This document shows, piece after piece, positions 17,574 to 26,896 of a stretch of DNA of 64,000 nt. This DNA is from Paenibacillus faecalis (GTDB taxonomy: Bacteria; Bacillota; Bacilli; Paenibacillales; Paenibacillaceae): positions 3,441,624-3,505,623 of the forward strand of contig NZ_LT985747.1 of NCBI RefSeq assembly GCF_900289175.1. Reading direction: 5' to 3'. Position 1 is the stretch's first letter; each line of letters opens with the position of its first letter. Below the pieces are notes generated by a model. The model did not search any database. It was not told where the DNA came from and saw nothing but the letters and a program-made list of their open reading frames with translations. The translations under genes and the position numbers were made by a program.

Positions 17574-18932
17574 CTAGACTTCCAGATACGCTCCCTGCTC
17601 TTTTAGCTTTTGCTGCACTTCCTTAATATTCACTTTCTGTACATCCACTCCGCCTTCGGCAGCCAATGCAGCCGCTACACCGCCGGCATGGCCGATCGCT
17701 CCTGTTGTCGGTGTCGTTCTCATCGCTGACTGTGCTTCAAATGTTGCAGAGATGCAGCGCCCGATCACGATCAGGTTCTTGATCGATTCAGTGATCATAC
17801 AAGCGTAAGGAATACTGTACATTCCGCCCCATTCCAGCTTCTGATGCTTCGTCCCTTCGCCATCTGGACTATGAATATCCACAGGGTATCCCGAATGGGC
17901 GATCGTGTCTTCGAACAGCCGCTGCTCCATCAGATCTTCAACGGTCAGTGTGTACACTCCCTTAATCTGACGGGAGCCGCGAACACCGATATTCGGCCCG
18001 GTCGATTCTACAACAGCGTTTTCAAAGCCTGGAATGTATTTGCGAACAAACTGTTCAAGCTCACGGCATTGTTTGCGCCCTTCCATCTCCGCCCGGCTAA
18101 GGCTCATCGCATCCGTCCCGTCATGTCCGAGAATACGGGTCGTGTTCAGAATGACCTCTCCCGGATTGTTCGTCTCGAAAAACAGAATATTTTCCCGAGG
18201 TATCGAAATTTCACCCTTCGCCTTGGCTTCCTTAAACAGGCTGTCAAATCCGCCAACCGACAATCGCGGCGCTTTCTCAATAATCGATGTATCGCCGTTA
18301 TATAGCGGGAAGTCCTCCGGGTGATTATGGATGTATTCCTTCACCTTTGGAATGTCCACGTTGTACATTTTCATCTTCAAAGTCATCGGCTGCATCGCTC
18401 CATCGGTATCTCTGCCCTTCGTAAATTCAGCACCTGCTCCAACAGACAAGTCACCATCACCCGTCCCGTCGATAAAAACAGAGCCTTCAATTTCGCTTAG
18501 TCCCGATTTGTTGCACACCGTAATGCTTATGATTCTTCCACTGTCTGTCTTTACTCCTGCAAGCATCGTATGGTACAAAATCTCTCCGCCACTCTCAGTT
18601 ACCATCAGTTCAAGCTCATGCTTCATCGCCTCCGCATCAAAGGGAGTGACCGAATACGTAAAACCGACGGTATCAAAAATATGTCCCGGTGATTTGCCCA
18701 GCTTCTTCAATCGCTCGATCAGCTGATTGGTAAATCCCTGAATCGCAAGTTTCTCTCCAGCATGAAAGGTCATCATGGGACCAACACCATTAGCGGTCAG
18801 TGTTCCTCCCAAAAATCCGTGAGACTCTACAATCAATGTCTTTGCTCCCAAGCTGGATGCCGCAACCGCGGCCATTGCACCTGAAATGCCTCCACCCATC
18901 ACGACAACGTCATACTTTTGTATCCTGTTCAT
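17574..18932 (-). CDS. FAD-dependent oxidoreductase (FAD_oxidored type)
   Basis: A 452-residue soluble flavoprotein. The N-terminal dinucleotide loop VVVMGGGISGAMAA (residues 9-22) is followed by a Glu (VESHG) for the ribose. A second flavin motif occurs at FIDGTGDGDLSVGAG and a C-terminal one at IGRCISATFEAQSAMR. The family contains dehydrogenases of small organic substrates and fumarate-reductase-like enzymes, often in catabolic operons. It is the first gene of the operon; the ATG at 18930-18932 follows GGAGTGAAGGAG. It probably oxidises the substrate before or after ring opening by the HyuA-type enzyme; the order is a guess. Confidence 0.88.
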   Translation of the reverse strand: MNRIQKYDVVVMGGGISGAMAAVAASSLGAKTLIVESHGFLGGTLTANGVGPMMTFHAGEKLAIQGFTNQLIERLKKLGKSPGHIFDTVGFTYSVTPFDAEAMKHELELMVTESGGEILYHTMLAGVKTDSGRIISITVCNKSGLSEIEGSVFIDGTGDGDLSVGAGAEFTKGRDTDGAMQPMTLKMKMYNVDIPKVKEYIHNHPEDFPLYNGDTSIIEKAPRLSVGGFDSLFKEAKAKGEISIPRENILFFETNNPGEVILNTTRILGHDGTDAMSLSRAEMEGRKQCRELEQFVRKYIPGFENAVVESTGPNIGVRGSRQIKGVYTLTVEDLMEQRLFEDTIAHSGYPVDIHSPDGEGTKHQKLEWGGMYSIPYACMITESIKNLIVIGRCISATFEAQSAMRTTPTTGAIGHAGGVAAALAAEGGVDVQKVNIKEVQQKLKEQGAYLEV

Positions 18933-19003
18933 TTACTCCTTCACTCCTTCTGATCATGAGGTATGATGATTTCTTAACTTTAGGTTATCAGACAAATTTA
19001 TCG

Positions 19004-19066
19004 ATGTAAACGCTTTTAGGAAAATATTTTTCTTTATTTACGGAAATTAAGAAAGTTATTTACGGA
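19004..19066 (-). promoter_or_regulatory. Putative promoter with cre-like box and 11-bp direct repeats
   Basis: Upstream of the FAD oxidoreductase. On the plus strand ATGTAAACGCTTTTA (19004-19018) matches the Bacillus cre consensus with few mismatches. Read on minus, its TTTACA (19005-19010) could be a -35 box with TAACCT 17 bases on. Further upstream two perfect copies of TTATTTACGGA (19034-19044 and 19056-19066) are spaced 22 bases start to start, about two helical turns, as for a dimeric regulator such as RpiR. Function inferred. Confidence 0.5.
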
Positions 19067-19148
19067 GGAATAAGAGTGAGGGTTGTGAGCTAGTAAACAG
19101 GTTACAGACGCAAAAAAAGAGGCAACACGAACAGCTTTTCCAAGAAAA

Positions 19149-19174
19149 AAACAGGCGTGCGAACACACCTGTTT
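19149..19174 (-). terminator. Rho-independent terminator of the alpha-L-fucosidase gene
   Basis: AAACAGG (19149-19155) pairs with CCTGTTT (19168-19174), with inner GTG/CAC pairs; the minus-strand tail is a T-run. It lies a few bases after the fucosidase stop. Confidence 0.8.
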
Positions 19175-19181
19175 AAATTTC

Positions 19182-20612
19182 CTACATATTCGGTTGCCTT
19201 CCCTTATAAACCTTAAATGCAGAGATCGTTGGACACCATCTCGATTCCGTTATCTTTAGACGGATATATCTGGATCTAACCGCATCAAAATGACATATTC
19301 GCTTATATCCAATGACAGTGCCGCTCCATAACGACTTCCACACACCATCCTGCTCATATTCCAGTTCAAACCGCTCAATCCGCTGACTATATCGGTATTC
19401 TTGCAGTACAATGTGATTGAATTCCTTCTCATCCTGCAAATCTACTTCAATCATTGCTTGTTCGGTTCCTGCTTCAGGGGCCCAGTATGTATCTTTATCC
19501 CCATCCAAAATGTTCATCACATCATGACCACTCATCGTTTCGGAAGCTTTAGCAGTCGCCTGATCTGCCAGATTTGTTCTGAACGTATTCGAAATGGTTT
19601 CCCCAAGCTCCTTGAGACGAGCCCGATCATTCTCATGAATGAGTCCTCGTTGATCCGGTGGGATATTTAATAAAAATGACGCATTGCCACCTACCGAACC
19701 GTAATAAATATGAAGAAGCTCTTCCAATGACTTGACCTTATCATCTTCGGAAGCATGATAAAACCAGCCAGGGCGAATCGATGTATTCACTTCAGCTGGA
19801 TACCAGACCAGTTCACGTTCCTGACTAATAATCTCCCTGCTTCCTAAATCCTGGTCCTCTGAATTGTAACGACGCGCGAACTCGCGATCATCTGCTTGCT
19901 GAGATTTCTCTTGGATCTTCTCATTCGCGCGCAGAGAAGCCGGGACAACACTCCATTCAGATTCCCGACAGTACCCCGCTTCATTCCCACACCAGCGAAT
20001 GTCAGGCCCGCACACAGAGATGACTGCATTAGGCTGCAGCTCTCGAATAAGAGAATAGTATGCATCCCAATCATACTCCTGGCGCTTCCCATTCGGTCCC
20101 TCACCGCAAGCACCATCGAACCAAACACAGAATATATTCCCATAATTCGTTAGCAGCTCGCGTAATTGACTCATGAAATATGCGTTATACAAAGGAGAAT
20201 TCCCGTAAGTCGGTTCATGACGATCCCATGGCGATAAATATATTCCAAATTTAATACCGCCTCTTCGACAGGCATCAGCAACTTCCTTGACGATATCACC
20301 CTGACCATTTTTCCAAGGGCTGTTCTTCACAGAATGTTCGGTATATTGACTTGGCCATAGACAGAAACCGTCATGGTGCTTACATGTTAGGATAAGTCCT
20401 GTCATTCCAGCCTCACGACATGAATCTACCCACTGATCAGCATCAAACTGTACAGGATTAAATATAACCGGATCTTCATGGCCATGCCCCCACTCTTCGT
20501 CCGTATACGTATTTACCGTAAAATGAATGAAGGCGTAAAACTCCATTTCCTGTAACGCCAATTGCCTATCGCTAGGCTTTACCTGTGCAGCATATTGAAT
20601 GAGATCGTTCAT
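19182..20612 (-). CDS. Alpha-L-fucosidase (GH29) with C-terminal F5/8-type domain
   Basis: A 476-residue glycoside hydrolase cleaving terminal alpha-L-fucose. The GH29 hallmarks are visible: FIHFTVNTYTDEEWGHG near residue 30, LTCKHHDGFCLWPS near 77, SPWDRHEPTYG, and the nucleophile Asp in VWFDGA near residue 165. Residues about 340-470 form an F5/8 type C (CBM32-like) module, which often binds galactose or fucose. No signal peptide is seen, so it acts on imported oligosaccharides. GAGGAGG precedes the ATG. It is the last gene of the LplABC-like operon, 33 bases after the binding protein, indicating that the importer carries a fucosylated oligosaccharide. Confidence 0.93.
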   Translation of the reverse strand: MNDLIQYAAQVKPSDRQLALQEMEFYAFIHFTVNTYTDEEWGHGHEDPVIFNPVQFDADQWVDSCREAGMTGLILTCKHHDGFCLWPSQYTEHSVKNSPWKNGQGDIVKEVADACRRGGIKFGIYLSPWDRHEPTYGNSPLYNAYFMSQLRELLTNYGNIFCVWFDGACGEGPNGKRQEYDWDAYYSLIRELQPNAVISVCGPDIRWCGNEAGYCRESEWSVVPASLRANEKIQEKSQQADDREFARRYNSEDQDLGSREIISQERELVWYPAEVNTSIRPGWFYHASEDDKVKSLEELLHIYYGSVGGNASFLLNIPPDQRGLIHENDRARLKELGETISNTFRTNLADQATAKASETMSGHDVMNILDGDKDTYWAPEAGTEQAMIEVDLQDEKEFNHIVLQEYRYSQRIERFELEYEQDGVWKSLWSGTVIGYKRICHFDAVRSRYIRLKITESRWCPTISAFKVYKGRQPNM

Positions 20613-20645
20613 GTGATTCCTCCTCTGCCATTTTGAACTATTCTT

Positions 20646-22274
20646 CTATTGATCCAGTGCTTTCTGATAGGCTGCGAGATAAGCATCCAATTGCATGCCT
20701 TTGAATCCAGCTACATAGTTATCCCAATCCTTATCGATATCTTTATTGCCCGTTACGAACTGCGCCAAGTTAGAATCTACATAATCCTGCAATGTCTTTG
20801 TCATTTGTGTCACCAGTAAAGTATCTGCTGGATCGATAAAAACGTCGGTTGGATACACAACTTCCGGTTTAGCATACGGCTCATATTTTTTCGCTGCCAA
20901 CCAAAGTCGATAATCGATTGCACCCTTTCCCATCGGATCTTCAGGTGCTACAAATGATTCGCGAATCGAGTTCAACATTTGCATAGTACCTAATTGCCAC
21001 CACGTATTGTCCAATGATGATTGTCCCTCTGCCGATTGTTCCTTTTGGATAATGTCATATTTTGCAGGTTCCCCATTATAGTCCAATTCACCGCTGTCTG
21101 CTTTCTTCCAGCCTTCCCCTTCAAATCCCCAAGTGGTCATGACGGTACCTTCTTCGGAGAATAGATAATCTGCCAAGCGGATCGCAGAAATTTGTTGTTC
21201 TTCGGTTGCTTTATTCGTAATCACAAATTGTCCATTGCCTACACCTACCATGTATCCTGCCAATTGTACCCCGCTAGGTCCCTTGAGCGGTGGAACGACA
21301 TCATAAGCTTTATGCCGGGTGTTGTTCTCATCATTGACTTGAAATGCGTTTCCGATATTCGCAGCACCTAAACTGCCTACAGCAACATCGGGCTTATTTA
21401 CCAGTTGTTTCACAGCGTCAATATTTTGTGTAAATACAGCTTTATCGATCAGCCCTTCCTGGAACAGCTTACGTAAGTACTTCAATCCCTCTTTCCATTC
21501 AGGCTGGATTGGAGCATAGATGACCTGACCGTCTTTAACCATTAATCCAGTGCCATCATTATAAATAAAAGCGTTCATCAAAAAAGTATCTACACCCCCG
21601 CCCCAGTCATCATAAGCAGTAGTAAATGGGATTTCATCTGCGATACCATTACCATTCGGGTCCTTCTCTTTAAAAGCCTTCAGCACTTCATAAAATTCAT
21701 CCGTTGTCGTTGGCATTTCCAAATCTAATTTTTCAAGCCACTCTGTATTCATCCACATTCTTTGATAATACGTACAATGCAGACATTCGTTAATTTTCGG
21801 GAGTGCATATATATTCCCATCAGGTGCAACCATGCCTTCTTTTAAATATGGTAAATCCGTCATAGCTTGTTTTATATTAGGTGCATATTGATCGATTAAA
21901 TCATTTAGCGGAAGAAATGCACCTTGCTGACCATATTTGACCTGATCTGCCTTTGACAATTCTGCACCCAGAATAACTGCCGGATAATCTCCGCTAGCTA
22001 ACAGCAGTAATTTTTTATCATTAAAAGCGGCGCTCGGTGTCGTACTCCAATCAAATTTTATATTTAGCTTTTCTTCTAAATATTTGGAAAACTTGTTAAC
22101 ATCCATATTTTCAATTCCAACCGTCTGTGGAGCAAACACAGATAATTTTACCGGCTTATTCGAATCCTGAGCAGGATCTGCAGAAGTGCTCTTGTCACTA
22201 TCTTTAGATGAACACGCTGAAAGTACCAATAGAACAAGCACAAGACTCATCAGTTTCAATACATGCTTTTTCAT
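20646..22274 (-). CDS. Extracellular sugar-binding lipoprotein (LplA-like)
   Basis: A 542-residue solute-binding protein of a carbohydrate ABC importer. The signal ends in the lipobox Leu-Ser-Ala-Cys at about residues 18-21, so it is membrane-anchored and faces outwards. A Ser/Asp-rich linker leads to an LplA-like binding domain (family usually 500-570 residues). GGGGG precedes the ATG. It follows the two permease genes and precedes the fucosidase. The ATPase is not encoded here and is probably a shared MsmX-type subunit, as is usual in these operons. Confidence 0.92.
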   Translation of the reverse strand: MKKHVLKLMSLVLVLLVLSACSSKDSDKSTSADPAQDSNKPVKLSVFAPQTVGIENMDVNKFSKYLEEKLNIKFDWSTTPSAAFNDKKLLLLASGDYPAVILGAELSKADQVKYGQQGAFLPLNDLIDQYAPNIKQAMTDLPYLKEGMVAPDGNIYALPKINECLHCTYYQRMWMNTEWLEKLDLEMPTTTDEFYEVLKAFKEKDPNGNGIADEIPFTTAYDDWGGGVDTFLMNAFIYNDGTGLMVKDGQVIYAPIQPEWKEGLKYLRKLFQEGLIDKAVFTQNIDAVKQLVNKPDVAVGSLGAANIGNAFQVNDENNTRHKAYDVVPPLKGPSGVQLAGYMVGVGNGQFVITNKATEEQQISAIRLADYLFSEEGTVMTTWGFEGEGWKKADSGELDYNGEPAKYDIIQKEQSAEGQSSLDNTWWQLGTMQMLNSIRESFVAPEDPMGKGAIDYRLWLAAKKYEPYAKPEVVYPTDVFIDPADTLLVTQMTKTLQDYVDSNLAQFVTGNKDIDKDWDNYVAGFKGMQLDAYLAAYQKALDQ

Positions 22275-22369
22275 ACAATAGCCCCCTAATTATGAAATGA
22301 TCAGAATCCATAGGCAATCAATTTACGAGCCTCTACTACAAGGCATCACCTCCCTGCAGGAGAACATCT

Positions 22370-23263
22370 CTATCCTTTCAAAGATCCAATCATAACCCCT
22401 TTTACAAAGTGCTTTTGGACAAACGGGTAAATGATAAGAACCGGTACGCTGGATACAACAATCAACGAATATTTCAGCAAATCCTTTAAACCCTGTTGAA
22501 GCATCAAGTTGTTAACATCTCTGTACATATCCGAATTTTCAGTATTCAGTATAAGGAGATTCCGTAAAAATATTTGGAGCGGAAACATGCTGCTATCCTT
22601 TAAGTAGATCAAAGCATTAAAGTATGCATTCCAATGACCAACAGCGTACATAAGAAACAAAACCGCCAAGATCGGCTTGGAGAGCGGAAGTACAACCTGC
22701 ATAAAAAACTTGATGTCACTGCAACCGTCAATTTCTGCAGCTTCGGCCAGCTCGTCCGGCAGCGATTGAAAGAAGGTTCTTGCAATAATGACCTGAAATA
22801 CGGCAAGGGCTCCAGGAAGGATCATAGCCCATCTTGTATCCAAAATTCCGAGCGACTTGACCAACAAATAATTCGGTATCATCCCGCCATCGAAAAACAT
22901 CGTAAATACGAGAATAAGCATAATGATATTTCGTCCGTAAAAGGTTCTTCTTGCTAGCGGGTACGCCAACATCACGGTGAATGAAACGTTCAACAACGTG
23001 CCGAACACGGTGTAAAAGAGTGAATTGCCGAATCCTATCCAAATATCAGAATTTTGAAATACTGCTTTATATCCAACCCATGTAAAATCAACGGGCCACA
23101 ACCAAACTTCCCCGGAAGTAACGGCAGCTGGCGAGCTAAATGAAGCGCTAACAATGTGTAAAAGCGGAAAGAGAATCACGATCAGAATGGCGATCAGAAA
23201 CAGATACACCAGAGTTATAAATATTCGGTCAAAAAAAGATTCTTTAATACGGGTACGCCCCAC
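22370..23263 (-). CDS. Carbohydrate ABC permease (LplC/MalG-like)
   Basis: A 297-residue inner-membrane permease with six predicted helices. The EAA loop that contacts the ATPase is clear (ELAEAAEIDGCSDIKFF near 190). The start is GTG at 23261-23263, 7 bases after AGGAGGG. It pairs with the LplB-like permease 12 bases upstream. Position and sequence fit the second permease of an oligosaccharide importer serving the LplA-like binding protein. Confidence 0.93.
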   Translation of the reverse strand: MGRTRIKESFFDRIFITLVYLFLIAILIVILFPLLHIVSASFSSPAAVTSGEVWLWPVDFTWVGYKAVFQNSDIWIGFGNSLFYTVFGTLLNVSFTVMLAYPLARRTFYGRNIIMLILVFTMFFDGGMIPNYLLVKSLGILDTRWAMILPGALAVFQVIIARTFFQSLPDELAEAAEIDGCSDIKFFMQVVLPLSKPILAVLFLMYAVGHWNAYFNALIYLKDSSMFPLQIFLRNLLILNTENSDMYRDVNNLMLQQGLKDLLKYSLIVVSSVPVLIIYPFVQKHFVKGVMIGSLKG

Positions 23264-23275
23264 AGTTCATCCCTC

Positions 23276-24244
23276 CTACCATAAGCTATTAGAAGATATT
23301 TTCTTGGCTACAAAGTTCACAATAATAAGCAGCGTAAAGTTGATAATAGAATTAAACAAGCCGATTGCCGTGGAAAAGCTAAAGTTTGCACCGAGCAAAC
23401 CGACCTTGTATACATAGGTAGATATGACTTCTGATGTATGCTGATTTAGCGGATTTTGCATCAAATATATTTTTTCAAAACCAACGCTCATGATTTGGCC
23501 TATGTTCAGGATCAACATAATAACGATGACAGGAACGATACTTGGAAGGTCAATATTTCTAATTTTTTGAAATCTTGTCGCACCGTCCACTTTAGCCGCC
23601 TCGTATAATTCCGGATTGACTCCCGATAAAGCAGCAATATATATAATTGCACCATATCCCATGAACTGCCACACATCAGACCATACATAAATTGATTTAA
23701 AAAACTCAGATCTGCCTAAGAAATCGATCGGTTCCAGTCCCAAGGCTCTATAAATATTGCTTAGCAGCCCGACGTTGGGCGATAGGTTAACGATCAGAAT
23801 AGACACAATAATAACGGTCGAAATAAAGTAGGGAGCATACGTAACCATCTGAACTGACTTCTTGAAAAAACCGTTGCGAATCTCATTTAAAGCAAGTGCC
23901 AATATGATCGGTGCAGGAAAACCTACCAGCAGGCCGTAAAGAGAGATCGTTAACGTGTTTTTCAAATAGTCCCAGAAAAATGGAGCATCGAACAATTGCT
24001 CGAAGTGCTTAAATCCAACCCAAGGACTTTTCCATATCCCGTCAACAAGGTTATAGTCCTTAAAGGCGATCATGACACCAAACATCGGAAGATATTTAAA
24101 AATAATAATGTAAAGAAGAGGTAACGCTACGAGTAAATAAAACTGCCAATGTCTCATTATTTTTTGGACTGCATGCCTGCCTGGCTTCTTCGAGTACATC
24201 ACCAGTTCCTGTTTTGAAACCGTGCTAGAACGTATACTGGCCAT
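23276..24244 (-). CDS. Carbohydrate ABC permease (LplB-like)
   Basis: A 322-residue permease with six predicted helices and the EAA motif YEAAKVDGATRFQKI near residue 230. The ATG at 24242-24244 is 9 bases after GGAG; a TTG one codon earlier is possible. It is the first gene of the importer/fucosidase operon. The ~220-base region to 24467 holds the operon promoter and the terminator of the AraC-type regulator; I see no clear -35/-10 pair there. Confidence 0.93.
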   Translation of the reverse strand: MASIRSSTVSKQELVMYSKKPGRHAVQKIMRHWQFYLLVALPLLYIIIFKYLPMFGVMIAFKDYNLVDGIWKSPWVGFKHFEQLFDAPFFWDYLKNTLTISLYGLLVGFPAPIILALALNEIRNGFFKKSVQMVTYAPYFISTVIIVSILIVNLSPNVGLLSNIYRALGLEPIDFLGRSEFFKSIYVWSDVWQFMGYGAIIYIAALSGVNPELYEAAKVDGATRFQKIRNIDLPSIVPVIVIMLILNIGQIMSVGFEKIYLMQNPLNQHTSEVISTYVYKVGLLGANFSFSTAIGLFNSIINFTLLIIVNFVAKKISSNSLW

Positions 24245-24427
24245 CAACTCACACTCCTTTTCTTCGAGATAAATTTATCGTACTCAGGCTCTCTAGCGTT
24301 CGGCAATATACAAGAATCTTTCATGCAACATTTTTCCGTTTACCAGGGCTTGATGGCGAAAACATTAGCAAACTAAGCAAATAAACCTTTTTCTCGGATA
24401 AACTTTATTCGTTGCAGTCAACAAAAA

Positions 24428-24453
24428 ACGCCTCCAGCGTATTTTGGAGGCGT
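24428..24453 (-). terminator. Rho-independent terminator after the AraC-type regulator
   Basis: CGCCTCCA (24429-24436) pairs with TGGAGGCG (24445-24452) with T-runs on both sides. It sits 15 bases after the regulator stop and insulates it from the importer operon. Confidence 0.85.
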
Positions 24454-24467
24454 TTTTCAGAATATGA

Positions 24468-26702
24468 TCATTTTTTGCTTACTTGTTCACGGTACTCGCC
24501 TGGGGAAAGACTGACGACTTTTTTGAACATTCGGCCAAATGAAATCGCATTCGTATAACCAACTTCTTCAGCTATGCTCTGAATCGACTGGCTCGTTGAT
24601 TCAAGCAATCGTCGTGCATGATTGATTCGCAGTTCAATTAAATAATCAATAAATTTCTGACCCGTTTCCTCTTTAAACAACTTGCTAAGGGTTTTGGAAT
24701 TCATTTGAAAATGATCGCTTAAAAAATCAAGAGATAAATTCGGATTCGCAGATTCCTTTTCCATATAACACCGAACTTTACGTATGAATTCAGAATGATT
24801 TCTTGTCTCTTGAAGCAATGCCAGTTTCTCGAAAATTTGTTCAAGTACCTGCTCAACTTGACCTTCCATTTGTTCCAACGTGTCTGAGTGATAAAGTGCT
24901 TTACTCAAAGACGGCTGACCCACAAGGAACCAAAACTCTTGAAACTCCTTAGCCATCTTATTGATCTCCTGTCCCAATGAGTACATCATATAATCCGCTA
25001 AACTAAAAATATCATCTTGATTTAACATATCCTGCTCCATATTATGCAGTATACTTTTGTACTGTTGTCGCCATTCCTTTCTCACTAACCGGAAAGACTG
25101 AGCCATGCCCTGAATATGCTCGAAATAATCAAACATTTTGCCCTGTTCTTCTGTCTTGATCGAAGTATATAAAATAATCTGATTCTCGCCAAAAATCATT
25201 TTATATTTCAATGCCTGCAGCGCTTGAGTGTAGGATTCAGAGATGGATGACAATCTTTCAGCTATCCCTCCAACTCCAACCGTTATCGTCAATTTCAGAT
25301 GCTCTTCAATCCAGACACGTGAATAATCCAGAACATTCATCAGTTGCTGTTCGTTGTTCTGCACATTGCTGATCTGTATCAGCACTCCCAGCTTTGAGTT
25401 TGAAATCCACTCTGTCCAGGCCAAGGTTTCATATTTCATCGCAATTTCCTGAATGACACTTTTCAGCGCAAATTTTATTAAATACTGATCTTGTTCCGTG
25501 TACTGACTCATAAAGCCCGTATATTTATCAATTTCAATCACACAGACAATTTGAGGTTCATTTAAATCATTCATCTGTATCGTTTCCCGCTGCGCTTCCC
25601 ACTCTGCTAAACTCAATGGAGATTGCCCTTCGAGCAATTGTTGAAACAGATATGTTTTTCTCACAATTAAATCTTCACGATGCCTTTTTTGATAGGTGTT
25701 CGACTGCTCCAACATGCTGCCAAGCGCAGACTGTATAAATGTAAACTCATCCTGTCGATTGCCTTGTAAGATCACATTTGTTTTCCCCTGTGAAAATTTT
25801 TGGATTTGAGAAATAATCTGTTCAATAGGCTTATAATTTCGCCGCGCAACAAAAACGATCCATCCAACCCCAGCCGCCATCATCAGAAGACCGATCATAA
25901 ACCAGACGCTATTTAATTGATTGGCAAGATTAACTTTATCTCCATGGACAAAACCACTCTTATAAACCCAACCTGTTAAAGGGGAGGTTGCTGAAGATAC
26001 TATGCTTTGCTGCTCTGAGTTTGCGTAATCGCCAGGAAGAATGTGATTTCCTCCGTTATCAATAATATGAATAAAGCTTACGTCCTTGCTGTACATGCTC
26101 TGAATTATCGTACTAAGGGATTTCGCCTGTATGTTAACAATTACAAAACCTTCACCACGGAGGATGTAAGGTGCTTTGATTACCAATGAAACAACCTGCT
26201 CCGGTTCCTTGAAGGTAAATTCCTGAAATTTGCGAACCCCTGTCCATTTTGTCTCATACATCGGTGCATTCAAGTGCGGTTGAATGAGTTCAAAATCCGG
26301 ATAATCTTGTATGCTTGAACTCGTCGAGCTGCTAAGGATAAATTGATCATTCATCCTGACAAAATAGATGGAATCAACCAAGGGATAGGATACTTTGAAA
26401 TCCCTCATAAATTGAACGACTTTTATATTTAAATAGTAATCATGCTGATTGCCATCATTAAAGAAAGTAGAGATGTCAGGATTATTCAGCATATCGCTGA
26501 GCAGCATCTGCTCGATCGTTTTCATCGATGAATCGATGGAGCTCATCGCTTGAATTAACAACGTCTCATTTGCTTTGGTCGCCTCTTTTCGATTCTGCTC
26601 GCTCAGTAATTGAAAAAAAACGAAGAAAATAAATGAAACAACAATAAAGAATGCTGGCATATAAGATAGTAGCTGACGGTAAAACCACGATTTTTTCGGC
26701 AT
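24468..26702 (-). CDS. Membrane-bound AraC-type regulator
   Basis: A 744-residue one-component regulator. A transmembrane helix at about 15-33 and another near 265-285 flank an external sensing domain of ~230 residues. A HAMP-like linker and a long helical region follow, and the C-terminal ~100 residues carry two AraC helix-turn-helix motifs (LDFLSDHFQMNSKTLSKLF and IAEEVGYTNAISFGRMF). Such proteins sense extracytoplasmic sugars or the binding-protein complex and activate the adjacent importer operon. It is encoded just before the LplABC-like operon on the same strand. A GGGAGG precedes the ATG, and a cre site lies about 55 bases upstream. Confidence 0.92.
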   Translation of the reverse strand: MPKKSWFYRQLLSYMPAFFIVVSFIFFVFFQLLSEQNRKEATKANETLLIQAMSSIDSSMKTIEQMLLSDMLNNPDISTFFNDGNQHDYYLNIKVVQFMRDFKVSYPLVDSIYFVRMNDQFILSSSTSSSIQDYPDFELIQPHLNAPMYETKWTGVRKFQEFTFKEPEQVVSLVIKAPYILRGEGFVIVNIQAKSLSTIIQSMYSKDVSFIHIIDNGGNHILPGDYANSEQQSIVSSATSPLTGWVYKSGFVHGDKVNLANQLNSVWFMIGLLMMAAGVGWIVFVARRNYKPIEQIISQIQKFSQGKTNVILQGNRQDEFTFIQSALGSMLEQSNTYQKRHREDLIVRKTYLFQQLLEGQSPLSLAEWEAQRETIQMNDLNEPQIVCVIEIDKYTGFMSQYTEQDQYLIKFALKSVIQEIAMKYETLAWTEWISNSKLGVLIQISNVQNNEQQLMNVLDYSRVWIEEHLKLTITVGVGGIAERLSSISESYTQALQALKYKMIFGENQIILYTSIKTEEQGKMFDYFEHIQGMAQSFRLVRKEWRQQYKSILHNMEQDMLNQDDIFSLADYMMYSLGQEINKMAKEFQEFWFLVGQPSLSKALYHSDTLEQMEGQVEQVLEQIFEKLALLQETRNHSEFIRKVRCYMEKESANPNLSLDFLSDHFQMNSKTLSKLFKEETGQKFIDYLIELRINHARRLLESTSQSIQSIAEEVGYTNAISFGRMFKKVVSLSPGEYREQVSKK

Positions 26703-26757
26703 ACTTCCTCCCTATGATCGTTCAAGAATCATCGCGACAATCCAACCCAAACCGCAA

Positions 26758-26773
26758 ATGTAAACGCATTCAA
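26758..26773 (-). promoter_or_regulatory. Near-perfect cre site upstream of the AraC-type regulator
   Basis: ATGTAAACGCATTCAA agrees with the Bacillus CcpA consensus WTGNNARCGNWWWCAW at every position. It lies between the regulator start (26702) and a plausible minus-strand promoter (TTGTAG 17 bases before TTAATC), where CcpA would block transcription. Confidence 0.7.
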
Positions 26774-26841
26774 AAAAGCGGATTAAAACAAGGATTTAGG
26801 TTGCTACAAGCCATTATACTATATCATTTCACATATTAAAC

Positions 26842-26879
26842 AGACCATGACCTTTGGTATAAACCAAGGATCATGGTCT
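26842..26879 (-). terminator. Rho-independent terminator of the EamA transporter gene
   Basis: A long inverted repeat (AGACCATGA...TCATGGTCT with inner CCTTTGGT/ACCAAGG) about 20 bases after the EamA stop. The T-tail is poor, so it may also act as a stabilising 3' hairpin. Confidence 0.6.
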
Positions 26880-26896
26880 TCGATACTCCTGATTCG

